A stretch of DNA of 64,000 nucleotides from Macrothele yani (GCA_039090855.1 CM077011.1:37343501-37407500), one strand, 5' to 3'; numbered from the stretch's first letter, positions 52,549 through 63,605 are shown. Notes: generated by a model not told the origin, from the letters alone. Translations and numbers: made by a program.

Positions 52549-53795
52549 TTCTCGGCAAACGATCATAGAACGTCGGCAAATGCAAATAGCTGTGTGCGAT
52601 AATGGCTGATTGCAGCACCATCGAACAGCTTTCCAGACAACCGTAACCGCTCACAGCTGTAGTGACAGAAGGGACGAAAGTTGACGGTGAAAGCAATGTC
52701 GTCCGAGAAGCAACATTTGAGACACTGCCTCCTGTTCGCGTTTAGGCTGAAAAAAGTGCCGCGGAAGCCCAGCAAACGATCTGTGCTGCTTTGGGTGAGG
52801 CTTCTGTGTCCTACAGCACATGTTTAAAGTGGTTCCAGCAATTTAAGCAAGAAAATTTCGGTCTCCGTGATGCAGAACGTCCAGGACAGCCACAGAAAGT
52901 GGACGATGAGGAACTGGAACAACTGTTGGACACGGATCCCTGTCGCACACAGTCAGAGCTCGCCCAGGAACTCGGAGTAACACGGCAAGTCATTGCAAAG
53001 CGCCTGCACGAGCTGGACGGATTCACAAGGAGGGCCGTTGAGTGCCCCACCAACTCACAGCTGCGAACAAGTCTAGGCGCTACGATGTTGCTGTGTCTTT
53101 GCTCCCCAGATTCAAGAAGAAGGATTTCCTCCACAAGATTTTGACCTGTGATGAGAAGTGGATCCTCTACGATAATCCTAAGCGACCCAAATCGTGGGTT
53201 TATACAGGTCAGCCTACCGCTGGCACCGCCAAACCGAATATCCATGCCAGGAAGTTGTTGCTGTGCATATGGTGGGATCAGCGCGGTGTCGTACACTATG
53301 AGTTGCTCAAACCTGGTGAAACGGTCAATGCTGAGCGTTATTGTCAACAACTCATTCGTGTGAGTGACGCAGTGGAGGCGAAAAGGCCATACACCGGCAA
53401 GGGCGGAAGGTCGGTTCTGTTGCTTCAGTATAGTGCGCGTACTCACACCGCGAAGAAGACTTTAAACACGATCACCGACCTGAGATGGAAGATTTTATCC
53501 CACCTGTCGTATTCTCCAGACTTCGCCCCGTCAGATTATCACCTCTTTCGCTCCCTGCAACATCACCTGAGTGATACGCACTTCACTTCTGTCGAGGAGG
53601 TCCACACAAGTATTGATGACTTTATCAACTCGAAACAGCCCTTTTTTTCCCGCAGTGGCATTCCGCAGCTCCCTGACCGATGGCTCAAATGTATCCAACT
53701 CGACGGAGATTATTTCCCTGATTGGGTACGTATTCGATTTGCTATAATTTGCTGTCAACGTGTCGTGCCTGTAGGCGAGAATTAAGTTGCACAAT
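52540..53795 (+). mobile_element. Mariner element, left TIR split by LINE-A4
   Basis: The left end TGTGCAACTTAATTCTCGGC and the right end GGCGAGAATTAAGTTGCACA are complementary. The outermost left bases (ATTAAGTGTG) lie before LINE-A4 at 49335-49344 and are duplicated after it, so the LINE inserted within the TIR tip. Length ~1.26 kb. Confidence 0.9.
52602..53785 (+). pseudogene. Mariner transposase, decayed
   Basis: The frame 52791-53040 gives the HTH region ALGEASVSYSTCLKWFQQFK, RDAERPGQPQKVDDEELEQL and LAQELGVTRQVIAKRLHELD. Near 53040 it shifts to the frame 53042-53785 with TCDEKWILYDNPKRPKSW (first Asp), KLLLCIWWDQRGVVHYELLK, LLQYSARTHTAKKT and LSYSPDFAPSDYHLFRSLQ (third Asp). The second catalytic Asp is replaced by Tyr (QYSARTH where QDNARPH is usual). 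The count to the last Asp is 34, as for DD34D. Resembles the SETMAR/Hsmar-like mariner group. Confidence 0.9.
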
Positions 53796-54223
53796 TAATA
53801 CTTACAATAAGCAAACACGACGGGGATTATTTCCTGATCAATATATTTGAATGCTTAATTTGTGACATACGTCGCTCTTAATGTCTTTGGGACTTTGGGA
53901 AGAAGACACCATGTAATAGAGGGCGCTATGTCAGAAACTATGTAATTTTTTGAACATGTAAAATTATATTTTTGAATGTTTAATTTGTGAAGTACGTAGC
54001 TCTTAATCTCCTTGGAGGGACTTAAGCCACCAAAGCCCCCTCCGTGGGTGCGCCAATGATGGGATTGCAGATCAAAGAAGACGATAAGGAAATGACCCTT
54101 GGAAAATATGATTTCACTGACAGACGGCAGATTATCGTGTGCTTAGTCTGTCTGAGACGCAGCATAATAAATGGTTGGAGCGTATTTCGAGGGGGAAAGC
54201 TTTTGTCCCTCAAAGTCTTTTTT
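53796..54223. other. No gene seen; short tandem duplication
   Basis: TTGAATGCTTAATTTGTGAC (53848) and TTGAATGTTTAATTTGTGAA (53975), each followed by a TACGTMGCTCTTAATSTC stretch, form two units ~127 bp apart. Confidence 0.6.
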
Positions 54224-54428
54224 CTTTTTTTTTTTTTTTTTTTTTGATTGGAGGTTTAACGACCACCGTGAGCAACACAATGGGCTATAAGCAGTCGCCC
54301 GTCCCTAATTTAGGGTCACTGGTTCCAGGGAAGGGAGAGAGCCAGTGCCGTAAGACAAACACAACATCCATGCCTGACCGGGATTCGAACCCGGACCCCT
54401 TACGGACGAATGATCAGAGGCCAACGCC
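54224..54428 (-). repeat. SINE-1 copy, 5'-truncated
   Basis: Begins with a T run (poly-A on the minus strand), then GCAGTCGCCCGTCCCTAATT and the B-box GGGATTCGAACCCGGACCCC. The last part of the tRNA-like head is missing. Confidence 0.9.
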
Positions 54429-55803
54429 TTTTGTTAGAATGCGGTTTACATTAAAAAAAAATGCTTTAACTTAATTAAATGCATCAGCTATTAGAAAATA
54501 ATGTTTTAATTTTGTCTACTATTTTTCATTAACTTTTATTTTGTCCTTATGAATTTCAAAAAACTTCCATTTTCGGTCACCCCCCCCCCGAAAAAAAGTT
54601 CTATATACGCCCCTGGCTGGAGGAGGAGGGTGTTTCGATATGCGTGATGTATTTAATGCGAAAAACAGCCTCGATGGAAAATCTTCGGTTCTGCCAAAAG
54701 CTCTACGTGATAAACATACTTCCAAACAGGTAAATAAATTGGTTTGGGCCCTTCAGAAGACAATCAGCGACGAGATTTGGGTTAAAAATAAAAATAAAAA
54801 ACACGAAACTGGGGGAAAGAAAAAAGGTTGTAAACAAACTGGTCCGTGGTGAATCGCCGAGCGCTATTTACTTATTTCGGTAGAACACCACACCGAGTTC
54901 CGCAGGCTAAAACCGAATCTGCCAAGCGATCAAGGAACACAGACGTCTTTGCAAAGCTCCCTATTTGTTTTCCTTTTCTCTTTTCTTTTTCTTTTTTCTC
55001 TCTACGTTCCGTTTGCCGACAGCTTCCTAGGGATTTCATTATTTGTCTGAGTATATCAGTCCACACTGTCGGGTATATGACATTTTTTTTTTTTTTTTTT
55101 TTTTTTGTGTGCGTGTGTGTGGAAAGCCAAAAAGTACATAAATTTTTTCTGAAATTTCGCGTAGCGTGGAGCATCTGGTAATAAGGGAAATGCAAGGCTG
55201 CTGGGCACGTTAAGGGAAAGCAAGCATACTAGACTTTCAAACAAAAAGTTATGTTAAACAGTGAATATGAAAATTCAAGCTTTCAAAACTGACGCCGGAA
55301 ACTTCCGGTCAACATTATTTGTAGGCCTATATTGCGTTTTACAAAATACCATGACATATACTGGAAAAGGTAAAAGAAAAAAGTACTTCCTTAATGACAT
55401 TCAACATATTTTTTACTCCCTTGTGTTGGTGTCAAAAAATTGAAAAAAAGTATCTAAGATGGATGGCAAAAACGAGAAGAATGTACTCCAATTATTGATT
55501 TCTAGTACTAGAACATTGTTATCGCTTTCTTTGCCGAAAGTTTTCGAAACTTTGTTTGTGATGACAATAACTAAGAAGAAAAAATTAAAATGAATTATGG
55601 CATTCTGAGTTCTCGGATGTAACGAGTACGTCTTTAAATCCTTTCCGATACAAAAATAATTTTCCAAAATATTAAAAAATCAGAAAAAAAAAAAAAAAAA
55701 AAAAAAAGGAGCAGAAAGAAAGAAGATGTATTTGTGCCACCTATTTATGCTCTCTGTGCATTTTTCAAAATTCACAGTGATATATATATATATATAAATA
55801 TAT
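54429..55803. other. No gene seen
   Basis: Mixed AT-rich sequence with a C9 run (54580), a T run (55082-55106), an A run (55684-55708) and (TA)n tracts at 55782-55810. Frames at 54846-55181 and 54640-54852 have no recognisable domain. Confidence 0.45.
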
Positions 55804-56706
55804 ATATATCGTTTCTGGAATGTACCTGGCCAAGGCAGCGGCCAGTGCGACATGATGGCAGAGGGTGCTAAGAATCACCGGAGGACCGGACTAGACTGCC
55901 ATCTCATGCTGAACTTGGCTACGTACAATGGACGCTCCCTACTTCTGATTCAAGGCTTCTTGAATTAGAAGAAGCACTTCAAAGGATCAAGTGGGACATC
56001 ATCGGGCTAAGTGAGGTAAGGAGAACAGGAGAATATTTCATTGAACTGAAAAGTGGACATCTCTTCTATTATAGTGGGGCAGATACTGGCAGTACTAGTG
56101 GTGTTGGATTTATAATAAACAAGAAACTGAGAAGTTGAAAATTCCTCTGACAGAGCTGCACGACTTGTTATCCAACTCTCGAGAAGATACCAGGCTCAGA
56201 TTATTCAAGCTTATGCACCCTCTACAAGTCATCCTGAAGAAGAGATTGAAGAATTTTATGAGGAAATTCGCCATCTAAATAATAAAGGCAAGCAGCACTT
56301 GAAGATCATTATGGGAGATTTCAATGCGAAAATAGGGCAACAGCAACAGAATGAAACTTCAGTAGGTAAATTCGGTCACGGCAACAGAAACCAGCGTGGA
56401 AATACTCTAGTAGAATTTGCAGAGGCAGAAGGGTTTTTCATCATGAACTCCTTTTTCAAGAAAAAGCCGCAAAAGAAATGGACACGGAGGCATCCCAATG
56501 GATTGACAAGTGAAACTGATTTTATTATGTGCAAAAAGAAATTTGTCATGGAAGACTGCAGTGTGCTAAACAAGTTCAACTCAGGTAGTGACCATAGAAT
56601 GATAAGATGTAAGATGCACCTCAATGCTAAACTCGAGCGTGGCAAGCTCATAAAACAAAGTGTATTAACATAACCAACCTTAAAAAAACATCACAATACC
56701 TTCAAA

Positions 56707-57486
56707 TTGGAACTGAGGAACAGATTCTCTGCTCTAGAAGGTCTAACGTCGGAAGAAGTGGACATCTCTGAAGTTAACAGAAAACCAACCAAGGCTCTTG
56801 TGGAAACAGCAACAAAAATAGCTGGTACTAAGAACAAGTTGCACATGAACAAATTTTCAGGAAACACCAAAAATCTGATGCGAAAAAGAAGAGAGATGAG
56901 GACAACGACTAAAGGAGATGTGACTTCCGGAGTGGAATATATAGAGTTATGCAACACGGTACGAAAAAGTATCACTGAATATGTAAGGAAATTCAACTGT
57001 GAACTAGTGAGGAAAGCAATTGAAAACAACCAAAGCCTGAAGAAAGGAAAGGGACATCTGAGTAAGGGAAGAAAACAGATTATGGTTCTGAGAAAAGAAG
57101 AAGTTTCTGTAACAAGAAATAGAGGTGAAACTTCGACAAGAGTGAAAGTTTTCTACTCAAAACTATATGAAAGGGATGATATATGTACTCCAGGCATTGC
57201 GAAAGGAACCGGAGTTCTTCCAGTCCTCCCAGCAGAAGTTGCACATGCAATCAAGAACATGAAACGGGGAAAAGCTCCAGGAGAAGATAGAATTACTGTA
57301 GACATCATACAAGAAGCAAGAGGAGAAATTGAAACAGTACTCGCCCAAGTTTGCGCTCAATGCCTTAATAAAGGAAAGATTCCCGAGGATTGGAACAATG
57401 CTACAATGATCCTGCCACATAAAAAAGGTGGCATTGAGGATCTCATGAACTACAGACCTATCAGCCTCCTATCAGTTGTTATATAA
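56707..57486 (+). pseudogene. LINE-A5 linker and RT start, in-frame junction
   Basis: The frame crosses the endonuclease-RT linker without a break as VLRKEEVSVTRNRGET, unlike A2, A3 and A4. It continues to NYRPISLLSVV, where a one-base insertion shifts it. Confidence 0.85.
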
Positions 57487-58030
57487 AATCTTCACTAAAG
57501 TTCTTTCACACCGCTTGAAGGTGACACTGGACATTGCTCAAACAAGAGAACAAGCTGGATTCAGGAGTGGATACAGCACTATAGATCATATCCACGTACT
57601 GAGAGAACTAATTGAAAGAGCGAGGGAATATGAACTTTCATTATGCATGGCTTTTATCGATTATGAAAAGGCCTTTGATTCGACGAAACCATTAGCAGTT
57701 ACAATGGGTTTGAAATCCTGCGGTATTGAAGATGCATACATTGATATTATTAATAACATCTATGCAAGTGCAAAGTTTCGGCTATTTGAGAATATAGCAT
57801 CCATAAAAATTGGAAAGCGAGTGAGACAAGGTGACACTATATCTCCCAAACTCTTTAATGCTACATTGGAAAATGTCTTTCAATCAGTGAACTGGGAAAA
57901 CAAAGGGATAAAGATTAATGGAGATTATCTAACTCACCTTCGTTTTGCTGATGACTTAGTCATTTTTGCAACTACCCTATCAGAGCTGCAGAGTATGATC
58001 CAGGAACTTGCTGACAAGAGTAAGAAGTAG
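57476..58030 (+). pseudogene. LINE-A5 reverse transcriptase core
   Basis: Contains EQAGFRSGYSTIDHIH, AFIDYEKAFDST, RVRQGDTISPKLF and LRFADDLVIFA; ends after a shift at LADKSKK. The thumb and C-terminal parts follow at 58039-58707. Confidence 0.85.
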
Positions 58031-58772
58031 GATTAAAAATGAACTTTCAGAAGACAAAAGTGATGTACAATGCTTTTACAAAAAATGAAGATTTATCGAT
58101 TGATTGGGAAAAGCTGGAGATAACTAATACCTACATTTATCGTGAACAGCAGATATCAAGTGAGGGTCACATTGATGAAGAAATTAATCGGCGTATAAAA
58201 CTTGCCTGGAGAGCTTTTGGAAGAAACAGCATAATTTTCAAGAGCAATATGCCATTATGTCTTAAAAGAAAAGTGTTTGATGATTGCATCCTTCCAGTGC
58301 TTACGTATGGTGCAGAGACGTGGACCTTAACTAAAAGAGACATACGAAGACCGCAGATAACTCAAAGAAGCATGGAGAGGTGAATGCTTGGTGTAACCAG
58401 GAGAGATAAGAAGAGGAACTCGCGGATCAGAAAAATAACAAGGGTGGAAGACATCATGATCAGAGTTAAATCTCTGAAATGGCAATGGGCTGGACATATT
58501 GCCAGAAGGACAGACCATCGATGGAGAGCCGAAATTTTAGATTGGATTCCAAGGGACAGGAAAAGACCCAGAAGAAGACCACATGAAAGATGGGTGGATG
58601 AAATTCGAAAGTGTGCGGGAGTAACATTGAGGAGACTGGCACAAGACAGACCGTTGTGGAAGAAACTTGGGAAGACCTTCGTCCAGCAGTGGATTGACAA
58701 TGGTTGACAATGATGATGATTATGATATATCGTTTGTGGCTCTAGTGGCGTAAGCCACTTACATTATGAAAA

Positions 58773-59560
58773 GGCCTAAACTTCCACATTCGGTCCCCAG
58801 CTAGTTTTTCGAAGCAAAGATAGATGGCGCCAAGCTAGCGCTCACTCTTGTGCTCTGATTTTAGGATCGTATAGCTCTGGTTTGTTGTGTAACGATATGT
58901 GCTCCTCTGAACTCGCAGTTGTTTGTCTCTTTTGGCGTTAACTCGTAAGTTATTTGTTCGTGTTTTTTGAGCTTTTTGTGGATTTTTCTTGCAACTTCTC
59001 TTAGTATGTGGAATTGGAAGATGTTTTTGGATGAAGTTGCTAAGGATGAGGAAACGTGTATTTCCTGGTGTGAACGATAGGGTTTGTTTTCAGCCTCAAG
59101 AAGATGTTCTGAGGGCCATTCCATGACTCTCCGTGTCGATGCGTCAAATCGTTTAGTACAATTCAGGTGTTTCAAGCAGCACGCTTCCATGAATGCTGAG
59201 TACCATGCCCGTACACTTGGGACGTTGTTTTATTATGCTCCGATTCCTATTGATGGCGTCAAGATTCTGACGTATTTTTCTCCAAATTATTGCCCTACGA
59301 TGAGGCGATTGAAGAAACCTCACATGGCGATGTTGTTACAGCCACTGACACAGTTTGCGACTGGTATCAGTATTGCAGAGAAGTAGTCTCAGAGTTCATA
59401 TTAGGAAGGCTTGGCGGCAATGGACCAACAAAAATCCACATTATTCACTTCCTTTGGCATTTTCACAACGTAACGAAATGCTAAATGATTAAGCGATAAC
59501 GTGTCGCCACCTATCGTCGTTTTGAAATATTAGCTCGGGACCGAACGCGGAAGGTTTACC
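58773..59560 (+). mobile_element. Merlin-like DNA transposon, ~790 bp
   Basis: The ends are complementary over ~55 bp: TTCGGTCCCCAGCTAGTTTT on the left and, reversed, TTCGGTCCCGAGCTAATATT on the right. The flanks TATGAAAA (left) and ACGAAAAG (right) are similar and fit the 8-9-bp duplication known for Merlin. The transposase within is cut short. Confidence 0.75.
59008..59484 (+). pseudogene. Merlin (IS1016-like) transposase, N-terminal part
   Basis: Frames give MFLDEVAKDEETCISWCE, then RRCSEGHSMTLRVD, FRCFKQHASM and, after a shift, EETSHGDVVTATDTVCDWYQ and YCREVVSEFILGRLGGN. This follows the Merlin order: a zinc-ribbon-like segment, a helix-turn-helix, and the conserved WYxxCREV block that stands just before the first catalytic Asp. 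The motif expected next (IDES) is not found and the catalytic domain is absent. The element is therefore non-autonomous. Confidence 0.65.
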
Positions 59561-59811
59561 ACGAAAAGTGTTAAATATTTTGCACAAAATGTTCATAATA
59601 ACGGAAGATAACCGAAGATAACCGAAGCAAAAGAAATGTTTCAAACCATATACTTAGAAGCAGAGATACAGCAGAAAAGGTACAGTAACATAAGCTTAGC
59701 ACCCCTAGAGGAAAAACTGCGGATTCTTTGAAGAAAATCGACAGTAAATGTTGTTCATACCGAAAGGTGTCCACCAAGAAAGGATTTTATCGATTAGATT
59801 TTTGGTACATC
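59561..59811. other. Short unassigned stretch
   Basis: Contains AACGGAAGATAACCGAAGAT, a small direct duplication. No gene seen. Confidence 0.4.
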
Positions 59812-59942
59812 GCCGCCCCGATGGCAGACCTGTGTGAGGTGCCGGCTTCTGACATTCGTCGGAGGTAGGCCCGGGTTCGAGCTCCAGACGAAGCATAGAT
59901 AGTGTCGTCCAATGGATGGCACTGGCTCTCTCCCAGGGCCGA
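59812..59942 (+). repeat. SINE-1-like fragment
   Basis: CCGCCCCGATGGCAGACCTG and GCCCGGGTTCGAGCTCC form a degenerate tRNA-like head; GGCACTGGCTCTCTCCC belongs to the body. Confidence 0.6.
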
Positions 59943-59956
59943 ATTAAAGCCTTAGT

Positions 59957-60086
59957 GGGCCCCTAGGCTAAGACATTTGAGTGGGCCCCAAGGCTAAGAC
60001 ATTTAAGTGGGCCCCTAGCCTAAGTCATTTGAGTGGGCCCCAAGGCTAAGACATTTCAGTGGGCCTCAAGGCTAAGACATCTGAGT
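59957..60086. repeat. 26-bp tandem repeat, five copies, inside repeat D
   Basis: Unit GTGGGCCCCAAGGCTAAGAC plus ATTTGA, repeated five times with single-base changes. Copy 1 of repeat D has two to three degenerate units at the equivalent place (35722-35790). Confidence 0.9.
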
Positions 60087-60133
60087 GCCCCCCCCCCCAA
60101 AGAACTTACGACGGCAAATGATAATGTAGTTGG

Positions 60134-60430
60134 TTAAAAACCCGAAACTGTAACTACTAAATTATCTGCAGAATTTTCACAATAAGTTATTCTAATTTGC
60201 ACTGTTCTCACAAGAACACGAGTTAAAAATTTAAGATTCCTAGATTTTTGTCTTGGATTTTCTAATGATTTAGCATTGCACACTTTTCTAAGTGCATCTT
60301 TTTTGTTATGTGATGTGAAGCCACAGAGGGCTTCGATCATTAACGGTTCCAAGTGTAAATTGAGAAGTGTGGGTGGATCGTAGCAAAAAAGCTGAAACTG
60401 TCTTCCCGACTGCGCTGTACACAGCGACAT
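60134..60430 (-). pseudogene. Unknown conserved frame in repeat D, copy 2
   Basis: A 98-codon frame with RQFQLFCYDPPTLLNLHLEP, LMIEALCGFTSHNKKDALRK and SLENPRQKSRNLKF. It shares its core with the frame at 35954-36205. No family was recognised; it may be a piece of a transposase or of a captured gene. Confidence 0.4.
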
Positions 60431-60848
60431 GAAACCTTTACCCTTGGCGAATCACTGCCTTGAAATCTGTTCGTCTGCTTGCCTTTGTTTCTGACTAAGT
60501 GGAAATCATACGAGACAAAAGTAAAACTATTTTATAAAACTCCCTCTCTCTCTCTCTCTCTCTCTCTCTTACCTACCCAGGTATGCCATCTGGGCACTTG
60601 GTCATGGCGGGCCCCAAGTATATACTCCCCTATAGAACCCTCCTTAATCCGGCGTTGCTCTCTCCTCTTCCCAGGGCAGACGAATGCCTGTTGACCTCAA
60701 AGTTGCTATGGTGGCAGGGCCGGTGCTAGTGTGCTAGGCGCCATTGGCCGAAGGTCACGCATAGGCAAGCCGTCAGCCTTGCGCCTACAAAATTTATGTT
60801 TTTCATTTGTGTGGCTAAACATTTTGCTATTATTCATTATTAAAAAAT

Positions 60849-61985
60849 ACAGACATTTGCAAAAGTTTAAGACCACCTGTTGGTATGAGGAGATTTCTGC
60901 CGATTTCTTCAGCTACTGTCTGTATTACTCAACTTCCTGTCGGTGTTGCATCATCCTACAGCGGCAGCTGTTGATAGAGTTGGGGGAAGCGTGCGAGCTT
61001 CAGTTTGCTTCGGTGTAACTCAGAGGGCACAAATAGTGACTTTATATCATGAAGGACATTCCGAAAGGGACATAAGCAGAAAGGTGAATGTGAGCAAGAT
61101 TGCTATTCATAATAAGATCATAAAATATCGAGATACAGGTGAATTTAGCGACCGAAAGAGAAGTGGACGTCCAGGAAAACGAACCCATGTGATGACAATA
61201 CAGCAAGGCGAATAGCCATGTGTTCACCGAGGAGTTTGTGCCAAGAAAATCAAGGCCTTTCTACATTCAAAAGGGTCTGATATTAGTATAAGCTCTGTTT
61301 CCCGACGTCTTAGCAAAGATTTTGGATTAAAGTCTTATGAACCTGCCCCTAGATTAACCTCTGCCATGAAAAAGAAGAGACTCCAGTTTGTGAAGCGTCA
61401 TCAATCGTGGACTGCTGAAAATTGGAGCCAAGTTCTTTTTTCCGATGAATCAACTGTGCGTGAATTTGAATCACGCGAAGCCCATGTTCGACGACCAAAA
61501 GGCAAAAGGGTTTGATGAAAAATATACCGTTAGCACCGTGAGACATCCGCCTAGTCACTAGTCAGATGATGTGGGCTACTATGTCAGCATGCGGTACTGC
61601 TTCATTATCCTTTTTGTCGGCAGGCTATGACTGGTCCTTTTTCTGCGGAAATGTTACGCTAGAAGCTGTTATCTCATATGCAAGTGCACAAATGCATAAT
61701 CTTTATGCATGATGGTGCTCCATGCGAGAGATCAAAGACAGTAAAGGACCACCTGAAGAGAAAAAACATAACTGTGCTTGACTGGCCCGGTAACAGTCTC
61801 GACCTTAACCCCATCAAGAATTTGTGGACCACTTTAAAAGACTAGGTAGCAGAAAAACAGCCATCAAATTCCCAAGCCTTAATTGACGCGATAAAGTACG
61901 TGTGGTGCAAAGACTTTTCAAGTGACTGCTGCAAATCCCTCATTGAGAATATGCCACATCGTATTCTGTCCGTTATATAAAAAAA
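60849..61985 (+). mobile_element. Tc1/Tc3-like element, 3' end lost
   Basis: The left end contains CAGACATTTGCAAAAGTTTA, a likely TIR, but its complement was not found to the right. Instead the coding end runs into an A run (61981-62000). The transposase is on the plus strand. Confidence 0.7.
60990..61980 (+). pseudogene. Tc1-like transposase, decayed
   Basis: Pieces in order: GVTQRAQIVTLYHEGHSERD (HTH 1), FSDRKRSGRPGKRTHVM, AKKIKAFLHSKGSDISISS, LSKDFGLKSYEPAPRLTSAM, NWSQVLFSDESTVREF (first Asp), FMHDGAPCERSKTVKDHLK (second Asp), and SPDLNPIKNLWTTLKD. It ends ENMPHRILSVI. The residue at the catalytic Glu position is Lys, with the usual 34-residue spacing. Several stops and at least two shifts occur at 61215 and 61515-61620. 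Confidence 0.85.
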
Positions 61986-62000
61986 AAAAAAAAAAAAAAG

Positions 62001-62463
62001 TAATAATAACGAAGAAGAAGAGGAATTCCAGCGGAATGTGAATATAGTGGCAGACCCTCTTTTACTTTTAGCCCGGCTCTGGTTAGGAAACTGTCTGAGT
62101 GCGACAGTTTCTAACCTGTAGGCGTTGAGCATTTACACTATTTGTGATAGAAGCGGAGAGTGTTGATATTTCCATTAGCATTTATGGCAGTTTTCCGACA
62201 GATGCGCGTGTCGGCCTCGTAGGGGCAGTTCCAAGGGCATTTGACGCCCGGGTGCAAGCTCAGATTTGCCGCCCCCTAGTATGAGAATATTTTTCAATTT
62301 TTATTCATTTTTACATGAAATAAATATCTTTACCAACATTTTTTTCTATTTCCGGTAAATTGAGATTTTCCATAAAACACTACTGTCTCATATAAAACTG
62401 AAGAAAAAAAAATCTGTCAAACTTTAGTTCAGATGACGCTACGAATAATTCAAGAAGTCAGCT

Positions 62464-62498
<35 letters not shown>

Positions 62499-62582
62499 AA
62501 TTTACACAAAAGTCTGCATTAACTGTAAACATATTACAGCTTCTCGATGGATACACACACACACACATACAGTATATATAAC
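62001..62582. other. No gene seen; microsatellites
   Basis: Contains (TC)n at 62468-62496, (CA)n at 62552-62568, and a phrase GGGCATTTGACGCCCGGGTG of unknown origin near 62236. Confidence 0.5.
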
Positions 62583-62908
62583 TAAGCAAGATAAGATGAG
62601 GAACCTGTGGGTAAGGAAAATGATAAAAAGTGGAAGACATTATGATCAGAGTAAAATCCCTGAAATGGTAATGGGCTGGACATATTGCCAACAGAGAACG
62701 GACCATCGATGGACAACCGAAATTTTAGACTGGATTCCAAGAGATAAGAAAAGACCCAAAAGAAGACCACGTGGGAGATGGGTGGATGGAATTCGGAAGC
62801 ATGCGGGAGTAAGATGGAGGTGACTGGTCGAAGACAGACCGTTGTGAAAGAAACTTGGGAAGACCTTTATCCAGCAGAAAATTGATAATGGTTGAGGAGG
62901 AGGATGAT
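62583..62908 (+). mobile_element. LINE-A copy A7, short 3' fragment
   Basis: Translates in part to QRTDHRWTTEILDWIPRDKK and RPKRRPRGRWVDGIRKHAG, and ends GATAATGGTTGAGGAGGAGG with a degenerate tail. It lies between (TA)-rich bases on both sides. Confidence 0.9.
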
Positions 62909-62925
62909 ATATATACTAGGGGTGT

Positions 62926-63603
62926 TCAAATGAAAAGGTACGAAACGTCATAAGAACGTAACCGTTAACATATTTGCCTATGCCGCTATGGGAGAACGTA
63001 GCGACACATCTAGGGATGCGATTGGAGTCGCCGGCGTGGATCGGAGCATGCGCGGGCGCCCGCATGCGCAGGAGAGAGCAGAGGCTCTTATAAAGAGCGC
63101 CGTCCAATTGACGCGGCAGTGCGTGTGAGGACAGGATGGCGTTCAAATTGCAAAATTCGACGATTGAGGAGCAGCGAGGCGTTATCCGATTTCTGACAGC
63201 GGAAGGTGCTAAACCGGCCGCTATTCATCGCGGAGGGTGTGGTTCTGCTCCATGATAACGCGCGTCCACACGTCTCCAGGATCACACACGCGGAACTGGC
63301 CAAGTTCCAGTGGGAGCAGCTTGACCATTTGCCCTACAGCCCGGACATGTCACCCTACGATTTCCATGTGTTTGGTCCCCTGAAAAAACATCTGAATGGG
63401 AAGCGCTTCCACTCGGACGACGAACTCAAGGACGCTGTGCAGTACTGGGTCTCGTCACGGCCACAGGAATTCTGGGAACAAGGAATCCTTCGGCTCGTTA
63501 ATCAATGGGATCGTTGTGCTACGGCCTATGGTGTATACTTTGAATAAAGTCTTCATTTATACCCACAGTGTCGTTTCGTACCTTTTCATTTGAACACTCC
63601 TTG
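62926..63603 (+). mobile_element. Mariner, internally deleted (678 bp)
   Basis: Ends GTGTTCAAATGAAAAGGTAC and GTACCTTTTCATTTGAACAC are perfect complements. TA flanks both sides (62924-62925, 63604-63605). Inside, a transposase start is fused to the C-terminal half, with the middle missing. Confidence 0.95.
63135..63547 (+). pseudogene. Mariner transposase, middle deleted
   Basis: The ATG near 63136 starts MAFKLQNSTIEEQRGVIRFL and continues to AEGAKPAAIHR, the first ~32 residues with the HTH. Near 63230 it jumps to another frame (63206-63547): VVLLHDNARPHVSRITHAEL (second Asp), YSPDMSPYDFHVFGPLKKHL (third Asp, 34 residues later) and a normal C-terminus NQWDRCATAYGVYFE. The first catalytic Asp region is absent. 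The C-terminal half is undamaged, so the deletion seems recent. Confidence 0.9.
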
Positions 63604-63605
63604 TA

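Larger units (their letters stand above)
55815..58724 (+). mobile_element. LINE-A copy A5, old, with 11-bp TSD
   Basis: ATATATCGTTT occurs at 55804-55814 and 58725-58735. The insert starts within the coding region at CTGGAATGTACCTGGCC (the leader and first ~15 codons are lost). It keeps the whole order of LINE-A. Several stops and shifts divide it into five frames: 56299-56673, 56707-57486, 57476-58030, 58039-58383 and 58384-58707. The endonuclease start is broken near 56130. Confidence 0.95.
59943..60665 (-). repeat. Repeat D, copy 2
   Basis: Matches 35690-36535 over the segments TAAATTATCTGCAGA (60159), TTGTCTTGGATTTTCTAATG (60248) and AAAAGCTGAAACTGTCTTCC (60386), continuing to CACTGCCTTGAAATCTGTTC. 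A (TC)n run sits at 60542-60569. It lacks the SINE-3 found in copy 1. Confidence 0.75.

Noticed and set aside
63045..63072. GC-rich palindrome GCGGGCGCCCGC as a regulatory site
   Set aside because: It lies in the leader of the mariner at 62926 and is most easily read as part of that element's untranslated region.
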